DNA of 64,000 nt from CAZEGI01 sp964512105 (lineage in GTDB: Archaea; Altiarchaeota; Altiarchaeia; IMC4; CAZEGI01): contig CAZEGI010000001.1 of NCBI GenBank assembly GCA_964512105.1, positions 1 through 64,000 of the forward strand, read 5' to 3'. The notes beneath the pieces were generated by a model, which saw only the letters and a list, made by a program, of their open reading frames with translations, had not been told where the DNA came from and did not search any database. The position numbers and the translations under genes are program-made. Position 1 is the stretch's first letter, and each line of letters begins with the position of its first letter. Of this stretch, positions 26,064 through 34,245 are shown one piece after another.

Positions 26064-26336
26064 TTATTTTCTGAATTTCCACAACGCAAGTCCGACAGCG
26101 GTTACAAGCGCAATTGTCAGAAAGGTTGTTGTTCCGGTTATCGGAAGGTTGAAGTTCTTGTCAGCGAAGTACAGGAGAAACTGCGGAACGAAGCCAAGGA
26201 TGAAACTTAAACCCAGACGTTCCGCAAGGTCAAGCTGGTCCTTCTTCGGGAATATGCCATAAGTCAAAGCTGCCCCGGGAATCGCGACCGCAAGCACCAT
26301 CAGCAGGGTTCCCTTGAAAATCACGAATGGTTCCAT
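26064..26336 (-). CDS. Small membrane protein, DUF1616-like
   Basis: 90 residues with three hydrophobic segments (about 5-27, 41-62, 67-86). The first half (PGAALTYGIFPKKDQLDLAERL, then GLSFILGFV; shown here in parts) resembles the N-terminal part of DUF1616 membrane proteins, where a GYxxFP-like loop and an ERL helix recur. I chose ATG 26336 because the sequence upstream of it is the antisense-free AT-rich leader and the longer reading would run into the next gene. Function unknown. Convergent with the lipoprotein gene, possibly cotranscribed with the geranylgeranyl reductase upstream (35 bp gap). Confidence 0.65.
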   Translation of the reverse strand: MEPFVIFKGTLLMVLAVAIPGAALTYGIFPKKDQLDLAERLGLSFILGFVPQFLLYFADKNFNLPITGTTTFLTIALVTAVGLALWKFRK

Positions 26337-26371
26337 GGTATAAGTTTGTGATTTAGTATATAAATTTGGTT

Positions 26372-27466
26372 TTATATGAGATCCATAAAAATTCTCGGAG
26401 TCAGAAGCAGCATCCACGCCATGAATTTTGGATTTTTCATCAGCGGAAAAACAAGTTTCGATGCGGCATCCATGTCCCCTTTTTCCTCCACGATTTCCTT
26501 ATTCTCGTTTATTATTTTGAACAATTTGTCTGTGGTTTTCTCGGAAATTCCATCTAAAAATTTTCTTATGAGAAGGTGAAGGTAAAGCTCCCTGCCGATT
26601 TCGCTTCTCCAGAGTTTTTCGTAATTTTCTTCGCATGCGAATCTCGCGGCCAGGCCGCCCATGACGACGCCGCCGCCGGTTGTCGCTTTTACCTGGCCGG
26701 CGGCATCGCCGACGGTAACGAGATTTCCGTATTGCGTTCTGATTGATGGATTGTAAACGGGAATTGTCCCGAAACTTCTTGCGAGAATTTTTTGATTCTT
26801 TATTCTTCCCTCTTTTTTCAATTTTTTTATGAAATTATCAAGAAGGGGGGTAGGGTTGCTAAAGGCGCAGATTCCAACGCGTGCATATCCATCTACGGGG
26901 ATGACCCACGCAAAAAAGTTAGGCACTACAAAGTGCAGCTCCACCATTTCCGGGTCGCACTCAACCCCGAGCTCGTACTGCGCGCCGACCCAGAACTTTT
27001 TTGGGAGATCAAGGTTTAGGGTACGATGAATGTTGTAGTTCGTTCCCGTAGCCAGAATTACCCTGCCTGCTTCGTACTCCCTCCCTGAATTTTTTGTTTT
27101 TATTATTTTTTTATTATTATCAATTTCAGCAAAATCGTTGATGAAAATAACGCCTGCATCAGTCGCCTCATTCAACAGCTGTTTATCAAATTCGCTCCTG
27201 TCAAGGACATACGCTTTTGGATTTTTCGCCCGGATTTCAACCCTTGTCCCGGTTGGCGAGTAAAGAAACGCGCCATTGACCTCGTTCAGAACATCTTCCG
27301 GTTTTATTCCGAGTTTTTCCAGACCGCTTCTGCTTATGAGTCCGGCGCACTGCACGGGTTGTTTTTTGTGCTCCTCGAAGAGAACGACGCTGCCGTGTTT
27401 GACAGCATGTCGTGCGGCAATGCAACCCGCAGGACCGCCACCGATTACTGCAAAATCGTATTTCAA
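26372..27466 (-). CDS. Geranylgeranyl reductase family flavoprotein
   Basis: FAD-dependent reductase that saturates the isoprenoid chains of archaeal lipids or quinones. Visible are the dinucleotide motif IGGGPAGCIAA near the N-terminus, the PxxCAG block (PVQCAGLIS), ILATGTN and the second FAD motif VTVGDAAGQVKATTGGGV. I favour TTG 27466, which follows the preceding stop by one base, has AGGT four bases upstream and gives a standard start (MKYDFAVIGGGP, 364 residues). A GTG at 27493 would add nine residues and overlap the upstream gene. Operon with purA and a coiled-coil HTH protein. HMG-CoA reductase at 13205 acts earlier in the same lipid pathway. Confidence 0.88.
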   Translation of the reverse strand: MKYDFAVIGGGPAGCIAARHAVKHGSVVLFEEHKKQPVQCAGLISRSGLEKLGIKPEDVLNEVNGAFLYSPTGTRVEIRAKNPKAYVLDRSEFDKQLLNEATDAGVIFINDFAEIDNNKKIIKTKNSGREYEAGRVILATGTNYNIHRTLNLDLPKKFWVGAQYELGVECDPEMVELHFVVPNFFAWVIPVDGYARVGICAFSNPTPLLDNFIKKLKKEGRIKNQKILARSFGTIPVYNPSIRTQYGNLVTVGDAAGQVKATTGGGVVMGGLAARFACEENYEKLWRSEIGRELYLHLLIRKFLDGISEKTTDKLFKIINENKEIVEEKGDMDAASKLVFPLMKNPKFMAWMLLLTPRIFMDLI

Positions 27467-27467
27467 C

Positions 27468-28037
27468 TTACCTGTTTGCAGACTCCCTGACACGCAATTT
27501 CTCCCTCAGTCGTTTAATCCTGTCCCTGAGGTAATCGGTAATCTCAATGTCGTAATCCCCGGACTTCTTGTTTGAAATCCTTATCAGGTTCTTTTCCCCA
27601 AGCAGTGAAGCCCAATTGTCGATAACGTCGCGGTTTACATCCAACATGCTGGACGCCATGCTTGATTTTATTCTTCCAACACGCAGCAACAGCTTAAGAA
27701 GCGATTTCGCGTTTTTCTTCGTGCTGGTGTATTTGCCAAAATCGGCATCGTCCCATCCGGTGTCAAGGAGTTCCGCCCACTGCTCAAGCATCCCAGTCTG
27801 CTGCATTTTTTCAATTTTCTCTTCGGTACTCACGCGCTTTTCGTGTTCATCCTCCAAGGCGGCCTGGGTTTTTTCAAGCTCGCTTTTGATTTTTGCAAGT
27901 TCCTCCTCAAGCTCCTGAGTTTTTTTCTCAAGCTCAAGCCTTCGCTTGCGTTCCTTTTCGAGATGAGACACAAGCGAGATGAGCTGCTCCCGTTCCGGAG
28001 TTCTTCCCCCCCCTACATCAGGATTTTCTTCCGCCAT
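27468..28037 (-). CDS. Coiled-coil protein with C-terminal winged-helix-like domain
   Basis: 189 residues. Residues about 15-80 form a long heptad-rich coiled coil (LEKERKRRLELEKK, then EEELAKIKSELEK). The C-terminal half (about 95-175) looks like a winged helix (KSLLKLLLRVGRIKSS, LDVNRDVIDNWASLL, LIRIS), so DNA binding or dimeric regulation is likely. It overlaps the purA stop by 20 bases and is followed closely by the geranylgeranyl reductase. Target unknown. Confidence 0.7.
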   Translation of the reverse strand: MAEENPDVGGGRTPEREQLISLVSHLEKERKRRLELEKKTQELEEELAKIKSELEKTQAALEDEHEKRVSTEEKIEKMQQTGMLEQWAELLDTGWDDADFGKYTSTKKNAKSLLKLLLRVGRIKSSMASSMLDVNRDVIDNWASLLGEKNLIRISNKKSGDYDIEITDYLRDRIKRLREKLRVRESANR

Positions 28038-29115
28038 TCTGCCTCAGGTCAATCATGTGGTTTATATCTGGTCCTGTCGAAATCAGCGATGCCTTCAACC
28101 CGAGCTTTTTTTCGATATTTTTGAGGTAGCTCTTAGCGTTATTGCTCAATTCCTCGAACCCCCGGACGCCGAAACATTCAGGGAAAAGCTTGTCCAGGCA
28201 CGTTACCGCAAGCTGTGTCGCGCCATTCACCATTATTGAGTATTTTGCAAGCTCGAAATCAAAGTTTCCAACCCTGCGATACCTTCCGGTTACCGTGCCC
28301 TTTTCGTCGAGATATTCGGCAAGCGTCGTGTTCACGTCCCGTTTATCTATGCCGTCTTTTTTTGCTTTTTTAAGCAGGTTGCTCCACAGGACGTGTTTTT
28401 TGATGTTGCCTGCATTTATCTCGGTCCTCAACGGACCACCGCCCACGCGGGTTATGTACGCCTTGAAGGTGACCATGACATCATCAATTTTTGTAGGCCC
28501 TACACCGACATCCGCCGCGATTGTGCTCGCTGAGGTATCCTTTGACGTAACAAACGGGTAGGTTCCGTAGTACAAGGACAACGCGAAACCCTGCGTTCCC
28601 TCAATCAGGACTTTCTCTCCTTTATTTATCGCCTCGTCCAGTTCCAGCGGAACATCGGTTACGTAACCCTTCAATTCAGGAACATCCTGTGCAAGTTTCA
28701 CCGTCCGGTAAACGCGGTCCGCATTTGCCGGGCCGCAGCCTGTTTTCGTGGAGCCGATGATTTCGCTAAGGTGTTTGTTCGAACTGTCAAGGTCGCGGTG
28801 TTTCTGCTCTATTATCGCACATCGTTTATCAACAAAACACCTGCCCTTCGTTTTTGTTTCCTTTATCTCTTTCAACAGCACTTTAGGGTCAACCAGAACG
28901 CCCGCCCCTATGAGCAGTCTTGCTCTATCGTTCACGAACCCGCATGGTATCATCCTAAGGGCATAGCGCTTTCCATTTTTGTAGACCGTATGTCCAGCAT
29001 TCGGTCCGATGCCCGCCCTTGCTATGATTTTCGGCTTGTCCTTGGTTGCGATGTAGGATATGATTTTGCCTTTACCCTCGTCTCCGAACTGCCCGCCAAC
29101 GATAACAGTAACCAT
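28018..29115 (-). CDS. purA: Adenylosuccinate synthetase
   Basis: Joins IMP and aspartate with GTP to make adenylosuccinate, on the way to AMP. The 365-residue protein is the compact archaeal form (bacterial enzymes are about 430). The GTP loop GQFGDEGKGK is at residues 8-17; the catalytic His appears in GPNAGHTVY, and EGTQGFALSLYYGTYPFVTS is the IMP/GTP block. The C-terminal base-recognition part is short but continuous. First gene of the operon running through the winged-helix protein to the geranylgeranyl reductase; divergent from the TBP gene. Confidence 0.95.
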   Translation of the reverse strand: MVTVIVGGQFGDEGKGKIISYIATKDKPKIIARAGIGPNAGHTVYKNGKRYALRMIPCGFVNDRARLLIGAGVLVDPKVLLKEIKETKTKGRCFVDKRCAIIEQKHRDLDSSNKHLSEIIGSTKTGCGPANADRVYRTVKLAQDVPELKGYVTDVPLELDEAINKGEKVLIEGTQGFALSLYYGTYPFVTSKDTSASTIAADVGVGPTKIDDVMVTFKAYITRVGGGPLRTEINAGNIKKHVLWSNLLKKAKKDGIDKRDVNTTLAEYLDEKGTVTGRYRRVGNFDFELAKYSIMVNGATQLAVTCLDKLFPECFGVRGFEELSNNAKSYLKNIEKKLGLKASLISTGPDINHMIDLRQNGGRKS

Positions 29116-29206
29116 TTCAGGTGGTTTATAACTTGAGACTGGATGTTAAAAACACCAAATTTGCATTTTTAAAGCCGTTGGGCATAAGAATAAATCTATT
29201 ACGTTT

Positions 29207-29212
29207 GGGGGT
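29207..29212 (+). promoter_or_regulatory. Strong Shine-Dalgarno before the TBP start
   Basis: The sequence ggggtg sits six bases before ATG 29219, complementary to the archaeal 16S tail. An AT-rich element (tttttaaa, about 29166-29173) lies about 45 bases before the start, giving a short leader. Most other genes in the window lack so clear a site. Confidence 0.6.
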
Positions 29213-29218
29213 GTAAAA

Positions 29219-29767
29219 ATGGGTATGGAAACGAACATTGAAAACATGGTTTCTGCCATAACTGTTGATCAGAAGATAGACCTCAAAAAATTCTCAAGAA
29301 CAGTCAAGGGTTTGGAGTACAACCCCGAGAGTTTTCCGGGCGCTGTTTTTAGGGTTAAAGAGCCGAAACTCGCGATGCTGATTTTCAGCTCCGGAAAGAT
29401 CATATGCACGGGGGCGCGGTCAAAAAAAGACATCGAGATTGCCGTAGAAAGGCTCAAGGAGAAGTTCAGGGAAGGCAAAATCCGCGTGCGGGGCAAGCCA
29501 AAGGTTGAGGTTCAAAACATCGTGGCTTCAGCGAAACTCGACTTTAAGGTGAACCTGGACGTTCTGGCCATAGAGGCGGAAAACACGGAATACGAGCCCG
29601 AACAGTTTCCGGGACTTGTTTTCAGACTGGACGAACCGAAAACCGTGATGTTGATATTCCGCTCCGGAAAGATGATAATAACCGGTGCAAAATCCATAAA
29701 GGATGTCGGGAGGGCGGCGGAACGGACGCGGGATGCGGTAAAGTCGTACAACGCGATAATACGCTGA
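29219..29767 (+). CDS. tbp: TATA-box-binding protein
   Basis: General transcription factor that binds the promoter TATA element and recruits TFB and RNA polymerase. The 182-residue protein is the normal size and shows the two-fold repeat: the first half has NPESFPGAVFRVKEP and LIFSSGKIICTGARS, the second has EPEQFPGLVFRLDEP and LIFRSGKMIITGAKS. No acidic tail is present. Start chosen at ATG 29219, which follows a clear Shine-Dalgarno; ATG 29225 is an in-frame alternative. Confidence 0.97.
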   Translation: MGMETNIENMVSAITVDQKIDLKKFSRTVKGLEYNPESFPGAVFRVKEPKLAMLIFSSGKIICTGARSKKDIEIAVERLKEKFREGKIRVRGKPKVEVQNIVASAKLDFKVNLDVLAIEAENTEYEPEQFPGLVFRLDEPKTVMLIFRSGKMIITGAKSIKDVGRAAERTRDAVKSYNAIIR

Positions 29768-29801
29768 TTTATTATTTCTATTTTTATATATGATAAACCA
29801 C

Positions 29802-30063
29802 GCGAGGGTTCCCGAGCTGGCCAAAGGGGCAGGACTTAAGGAGCCCTTTCTTTTAGAAAAAGAAAGTGCTTCACCCCAAAGAAAAGGAATTTAAGCTTCG
29901 CTTAAATTCTTCTTTCTTTTGGGACGCAAGCGACTATTGGTCGCTGCGTGCCGGAACTTTAAGTTCTGAGCATAGAACACTTTTCTTTCTTCGAAAAGAA
30001 AGAAAAGGGTCTGAAGGTATCCTGTGACGTAGGTCTCCATGGGTTCGAATCCCATCCCTCGCA
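29802..30063 (+). tRNA. tRNA-Leu (UAA) with long intron
   Basis: Acceptor arms pair GCGAGGG (29802-29808) with CCCTCGC (30056-30062), followed by discriminator A. The D arm has AGCTGGCCAAAGG. The anticodon stem CAGGA (29830-29834) pairs with TCCTG (30020-30024); the loop reads CTTAAG before the intron and A after it, giving anticodon TAA at 29837-29839. A long variable arm (GAC-gtag-GTC) and a T arm (ATGGG-TTCGAAT-CCCAT) complete a class II leucine tRNA. A T-rich, TATA-like stretch (29781-29790) lies just upstream. The rest of 29768-30085 outside the tRNA shows no other feature. Confidence 0.9.
29841..30018 (+). other. tRNA-Leu intron at position 37/38, 178 nt, highly structured
   Basis: Interrupts the anticodon loop after G37. 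A bulge-helix-bulge can be drawn: outer helix GGA/TCC, central helix CTT/AAG (plus one mismatch), three-base bulges AG|G and GT|A whose cut points match the mature ends, and a weak inner helix. The intron folds into several stems: a long one from CCCAAAG to CTTTTGGG (29875-29923) enclosing a perfect 10-bp stem (29887-29909), GCGAC/GTCGC (29930-29944), GAACTT/AAGTTC (29954-29966) and a perfect 12-bp stem (29980-30007). No protein is encoded. Confidence 0.8.
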
Positions 30064-30085
30064 AACTTTTTCTAAAAAAATACCA

Positions 30086-30754
30086 CTAAAGAACCATACT
30101 CGTCGATACGTAAGATTCCACAAACGCAGCGAGTATCATCAACGGCAGCACTATGAGAAAGTAAACGTAAGCTGCCTCCTTTAAACTTTCCGTAAACGCT
30201 TTTTTTCTGGATTTCTGTTTCGGGAATAGCATGGAAAACCCGATTTTCGCGCCAAACGCGGCTGCAATCATAAATGCGGGAATTTCAAGTATCGAATGCG
30301 GAAGTACACCACAGATTACCGTTGACAACGCAATTCCTCTGCTCATTGAAAATTTTACAACCAACCCTGCCACAAACCCGTTAATAAAAACGATTGTCGG
30401 TGGGATGAAAAAAACGATGCCCGTGAGTATAACTATCGCGCTTACGGTGATGTTCCTCACCATTATGTTGATTGCCGTCTGAAACCTGTTTTCTTTGACG
30501 ATGATTCCAGCGAACATCTGTTCTACAATGGATTCGATCCGGTCCTCAAATTTCGGAAACAAAAAAAATCCGAGTGATACGCCGAGCAGGAGAATGACAA
30601 AACATCCTGCAATCAATTTCCCGTTTTTCCGGAGCAGTTCTTTTGTTGTAAAAATCAGTCCCCTAAAGGGGGCTGATTTTACACACGCAATCTGTCCTAT
30701 GACCGGTAGTGGTCTTTCACTGTCCTTGGGAGGGGACAGATTGCATTGTTTCAT
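30086..30754 (-). CDS. SpoIIM/DUF95-family membrane protein
   Basis: 222 residues with about five membrane helices. The core carries the family features of SpoIIM-like integral proteins (GFVAGLVV, GVLPHSILEIPAFMIAAAFG). Archaeal members are of unknown role; in sporulating bacteria SpoIIM helps peptidoglycan remodelling during engulfment, which should not be assumed here. The start (ATG 30754) overlaps the upstream stop as ATGA. The first 45 residues or so precede the normal family start and are encoded by two palindromic elements, so they look like an inserted extension. Second gene after the zinc-ribbon membrane protein. Confidence 0.8.
   Translation of the reverse strand: MKQCNLSPPKDSERPLPVIGQIACVKSAPFRGLIFTTKELLRKNGKLIAGCFVILLLGVSLGFFLFPKFEDRIESIVEQMFAGIIVKENRFQTAINIMVRNITVSAIVILTGIVFFIPPTIVFINGFVAGLVVKFSMSRGIALSTVICGVLPHSILEIPAFMIAAAFGAKIGFSMLFPKQKSRKKAFTESLKEAAYVYFLIVLPLMILAAFVESYVSTSMVL
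30651..30680. repeat. Perfect hairpin inside the SpoIIM-like coding start
   Basis: Arms 30651-30663 and 30668-30680 pair over 13 positions (one G-T) around a 4-base loop taaa. It lies within codons of the N-terminal extension of the SpoIIM-like gene, not in a gap. Confidence 0.8.
30687..30744. repeat. 11-bp perfect inverted repeat with nested palindrome
   Basis: gcaatctgtcc (30687-30697) is matched exactly by ggacagattgc (30734-30744), with gacc/ggtc (30701-30714) nested between. With the adjacent hairpin it makes a palindromic block of about 95 bp at the very start of the SpoIIM-like gene. Confidence 0.75.
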
Positions 30755-31251
30755 ATTTTTTCACCGCATATGCTGCAGTACCTGTTGCCCTTCAAATTTT
30801 CAACACCGCAGTTTTTGCATAACACGACGTTCCTTAAATCCGTTACCTCTCTGTCTTTTTTTCCGAAGAGTTCCTGGGTTTTTTCCACTATCCTGCCGAC
30901 CCTGAACACCGCAGAACCGAGTGCGCACCCCAGCCCCGTGAGTAATATGCCCGCAAGGTTCCAGAGCAGGAATATCCATGCCAGCAGAATAAGAGCAACG
31001 ATTTTTATGGTCGAGGTCATGAACCAGCCGAGACCGTATGCGAGAATCGCGCCAGTCAGCAGGATAAAACCGAATAAACCGGCAAGAACGCCTGCAAAAA
31101 ACCCGTCCCTTACACTCGGCTTTGCTAACTTTGCTATGAAAACACCTATAAGCACCGGCCCTATAATCGGTACCCAGTTGAAACCGATGTAGAGGAAAGC
31201 TCCGGTTGTTATTCCCAGCATCAACAGCAGGAATCTGCCAATTCGGAACAT
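30751..31251 (-). CDS. Multi-pass membrane protein with C-terminal zinc ribbon
   Basis: 166 residues from ATG 31251 (a longer reading to 31344 would overlap the divergent gene's start region). Three or four hydrophobic segments rich in Gly (GITTGAFLYIGF, GPVLIGVFIAKL, GVLAGLFGFILL, ILLAWIFLLWNLAG) resemble DUF5518-type small membrane proteins. They are followed by a soluble linker and a zinc ribbon, CKNCG and CSICG (about 145-163). Function unknown. Coupled by ATGA overlap to the SpoIIM-like gene, so both may act at the membrane together. Confidence 0.7.
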   Translation of the reverse strand: MFRIGRFLLLMLGITTGAFLYIGFNWVPIIGPVLIGVFIAKLAKPSVRDGFFAGVLAGLFGFILLTGAILAYGLGWFMTSTIKIVALILLAWIFLLWNLAGILLTGLGCALGSAVFRVGRIVEKTQELFGKKDREVTDLRNVVLCKNCGVENLKGNRYCSICGEKI

Positions 31252-31291
31252 GGTAGTATATAGGTTTGAAATATAAATAGAATGAATCAAG

Positions 31292-32251
31292 ATGGTCAAC
31301 CCGGTTGGTGTAAGAACGGTGATAGAAAAGTGCATGAACATCAAGCCCGGAGAGAGGGTGCTGGTTGTTACGGATTACAAAAATCTGGAGGTGGCTGAAA
31401 CCTTTTTGAAGGGAATTTCAAAAATAACCGAAACCTCGATGGTAGTTTCAAAACCCTCAAAGCATCACGGCGAGGAACCTTCAAGACTCGTGGCCGAGGC
31501 GATGAAACTTGCGGATGTTGTTCTTGTTACAACCACTAAGTCGATATCACACACCAAGGCCGTGAGTGATGCCGTGGGCGGACGCTGGGGCAAGGGAAGA
31601 GGCGTGCGGCTGGCAAGCATGCCCGGAATCACGAAGGACATGCTTTACCGCGGGGCACTGACTGCCGATCACGGTGAGGTCGAAAAGATAACGAAACGCA
31701 TCGGAAACGCACTGAAGAACAGAAAAACCGTACGGGTAAAAACGGAGAAAGGCACGAACCTGGAGTTCAGCATAAAAAACAGGGAAATTTTTCTGGACAC
31801 CGGCATTTACCACAAAAAAGGCGAATGGGGCAACCTTCCGGCCGGTGAGGTTTGCGCGGCACCGGTTGAAGGAACCACTGAGGGAAAAATCGTGGTTGAC
31901 GGGGCGATGTTCGGGAGGGCCGATGGACGGATGAGGATTGAAGTTAAAAATGGGTTGGTAAAGAAGGTTAGCGGTAGCAGTGCGTCGGATTTAAATGAGC
32001 CTATAAAAAAGGATAATAGGACAAGGAATATTGCGGAGTTCGGCATCGGCACGAATCCGAAGGCGAGATTGATTGGGAACGTGCTCGAAAGCGAGAAGGT
32101 TTACGGCACCGTTCATATTGGTTTCGGAAATAACACCGCGTTCGGGGGAAGGGTGCGGGCACGGTACCATCTGGACGGCGTGATTTTGAAACCTACGGTG
32201 TGGGTTGACGGAAAAATTTTAATCGAGAAGGGTGCGTTCAAATGTCTTTGA
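31292..32251 (+). CDS. M29-like aminopeptidase
   Basis: 319 residues resembling the M29 (aminopeptidase T) metallopeptidase family, cytoplasmic enzymes that trim N-terminal residues. The metal-site region is recognisable as LPAGEVCAAP (Glu), AEFGIGTNPKA (Glu), GTVHIGFGNN (His) and a final Asp/His-containing stretch RARYHLDGVI. The N-terminal part (GERVLVVTDYKN) is the usual fold start. The protein is shorter than bacterial M29 enzymes (about 400) but typical of archaeal relatives. The last ten bases overlap the next gene. Confidence 0.8.
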   Translation: MVNPVGVRTVIEKCMNIKPGERVLVVTDYKNLEVAETFLKGISKITETSMVVSKPSKHHGEEPSRLVAEAMKLADVVLVTTTKSISHTKAVSDAVGGRWGKGRGVRLASMPGITKDMLYRGALTADHGEVEKITKRIGNALKNRKTVRVKTEKGTNLEFSIKNREIFLDTGIYHKKGEWGNLPAGEVCAAPVEGTTEGKIVVDGAMFGRADGRMRIEVKNGLVKKVSGSSASDLNEPIKKDNRTRNIAEFGIGTNPKARLIGNVLESEKVYGTVHIGFGNNTAFGGRVRARYHLDGVILKPTVWVDGKILIEKGAFKCL

Positions 32252-33168
32252 CGAAAAAAATCTGGGGTTTTTTCAGGCAGCTTCCAATAAAACCCATTGA
32301 ATACAGGGGCCTACAGTATGCGATTTTGCTGTTGATAATACTCCACTTTCTCAGCTACATAGTTCCGTCCATACATTCCCTTATAAGCGGTGAGGACGGT
32401 TTCAGGATAGCGTTCATGATCGTCATGGTTCTGCTTATAGAGCTCCTGCTGCAGCTTAAGGAGGACATGGATGCCTTAAAGAAAAATCAGCATGTAAGTG
32501 AGGAGCCGGCTGCGCAACTCCTGCTTGAGAATTATGTGAGGAAGATAAAAAACAGGGAACTCAAGATAACGCTCTGCGAGAACGTTTATGAGATTTATCA
32601 CGGCCATACGCTGCATGTCCGCAGGAGGTATGCTGGAAAATACCTCGGCAAGGAACGGCTGCAGTCGTTCGTGACCTACGCAATCGGCGATTACAGAATG
32701 CCGTGGGAATACCTCCATTTCAAGGCGTTTGACAAAAAATTGAAACAGAAGCTCGAGGACATAAAGCCCATGGAGAACACGCCGGATACCATAAAGATAC
32801 TCGAGATAAGGTTCCAGAACTCGCTTAAGCAGAACGACGAGTTTGACCTGGAGATTGAATACACCTGGCCCGCTGCCTTGAAACCGGACGACTTCGTGGT
32901 TTTCCCGCTGTCGCAGTTCGGACTGGTTGAGAAGACGAGGATTGTCGTGATATTTAAGGAACGGGAGTTTAGACCCCCATACTATGAACTTGTTAACATG
33001 AGGACGGACGAGCCGGAAATGCCAACCGCGAAGAATGATGGACAGATGATTAACTCTAAAATCAGTGACATAGAATTTGACGAAGCCGGGGACCTTGCTT
33101 TGTTGTACGAGCTGGAAAAAACAACGGACAACTACAAACTGGAGTTTTCTTCAAGGAGAAACGTTTAG
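32242..33168 (+). CDS. Hypothetical membrane protein
   Basis: 308 residues, unrecognised. Two hydrophobic helices near the N-terminus (about 25-45 and 52-72) are followed by a soluble region of about 230 residues with a possible helical linker (LLQLKEDMDALKKNQ) and a predominantly beta C-terminal part, ending in charged EFSSRRNV. No Cys motif or catalytic signature is visible. It overlaps the aminopeptidase by ten bases, suggesting coupled translation, and ends convergent on the M42 peptidase. Confidence 0.65.
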   Translation: MSLTKKIWGFFRQLPIKPIEYRGLQYAILLLIILHFLSYIVPSIHSLISGEDGFRIAFMIVMVLLIELLLQLKEDMDALKKNQHVSEEPAAQLLLENYVRKIKNRELKITLCENVYEIYHGHTLHVRRRYAGKYLGKERLQSFVTYAIGDYRMPWEYLHFKAFDKKLKQKLEDIKPMENTPDTIKILEIRFQNSLKQNDEFDLEIEYTWPAALKPDDFVVFPLSQFGLVEKTRIVVIFKEREFRPPYYELVNMRTDEPEMPTAKNDGQMINSKISDIEFDEAGDLALLYELEKTTDNYKLEFSSRRNV

Positions 33169-34190
33169 AGCAGAGGAATTGCCCTTGTTATCAGCTTTAC
33201 TGCGTTGTTTATGTCCCGAATGTCAAAAACGCCACTCGGGCAGTGCACGTATCTTGACGGTATCGAAACCGCACCCGTCGGAACGCCGTCCCTGTTCATG
33301 TATATTATCGCACCGTCGGTCATTCCGCCCTCGATGACGTCCAGCTGGTACGGAATCCTGTTCTTCTTTGCGGTTTTTATAAGTATTTCCCTTATTCTGG
33401 AATGCGATATGAGGCCGCGTCCGCCTGCCTCCACTATGGTTATTGCGGGCCCTTTTCCGAGTTTCAGGTCCGATTCGCTGGCTTCTATTCCGGGCGTGTC
33501 ACCCGCAATTGTCGTGTCGATAACCAGCGCAACATCCGGATTCAGCCGATATGAGGAAACCCTCGCACCTTTCAGGCCCACGTCCTCCTGCGCTGTGAAA
33601 ACTCCATAAACGGTGGCGTTGATGTTCTTTGGGATGTTTTTCATGACTTGGATGAGTGCGTAACATCCGACACGGTCGTCAACCCCCTTTCCGTAGAAAA
33701 CGTTTTTGTTGAATACGCCAAAATTCGGCTCGAAACATATCGGGTCGCCGAGTTCCACAAGTTTCTTAGCCTCCTTCTCGTTTCCCGCACCGATGTCTAT
33801 GAACATTTCCTCTGCCTTGACAACCTTGTCATCCTCCTCTTTTTTCTTTAGGTGGATGGGTTTTGAACCTATGACTCCGGGGAGGTTCCCGTTTTTCGTT
33901 TTTATCGTGACCCTCTGCCCGAGGAGTATGTGCTCGTCAACGCCGCCAATCCTCACGAACTTTATGAAACCCTCCTTGGTTATGTGTTTCACCAGCAGCC
34001 CGATTTCGTCGAGGTGCGCAGCAAGCATTATCTTCTTTTTTCCCTTGCCCTTGCTCGTGATAACGTTTCCGAGACTGTCAACCTCCAGCGAATCAACGTA
34101 CCCTTTCAGCTCTTTCCTTATGATCTCGACAACTTCACTCTCAAATCCCGAGACGCCCGTGGCCATGCAAAGTTTTCTTAGCAGTTCCAT
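33165..34190 (-). CDS. M42-family glutamyl aminopeptidase (TET-type)
   Basis: Dinuclear metal aminopeptidase of the M42 family, which in archaea forms large tetrahedral particles that finish peptide breakdown after the proteasome. Over 341 residues the ligands are clear: His in AAHLDEIGLL, Asp in GVDDRVG, Glu pair in AQEDVGLKG, Asp in VIDTTIAGD and His in RYVHCPSGVFD. The length is normal. It is transcribed alone, convergent with the previous membrane protein gene (overlap of four bases). Confidence 0.92.
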   Translation of the reverse strand: MELLRKLCMATGVSGFESEVVEIIRKELKGYVDSLEVDSLGNVITSKGKGKKKIMLAAHLDEIGLLVKHITKEGFIKFVRIGGVDEHILLGQRVTIKTKNGNLPGVIGSKPIHLKKKEEDDKVVKAEEMFIDIGAGNEKEAKKLVELGDPICFEPNFGVFNKNVFYGKGVDDRVGCYALIQVMKNIPKNINATVYGVFTAQEDVGLKGARVSSYRLNPDVALVIDTTIAGDTPGIEASESDLKLGKGPAITIVEAGGRGLISHSRIREILIKTAKKNRIPYQLDVIEGGMTDGAIIYMNRDGVPTGAVSIPSRYVHCPSGVFDIRDINNAVKLITRAIPLL

Positions 34191-34245
34191 TTTGGATTAT
34201 GTATCGGTATATTAAGGAATAATAGTTTATATTTAGTGGTTAAAA

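Noticed and set aside
29841..30018. Inserted mobile element or split-tRNA gene in tRNA-Leu
   Set aside because: A bulge-helix-bulge places both splice points at 37/38, so an intron explains the interruption without a transposable element.
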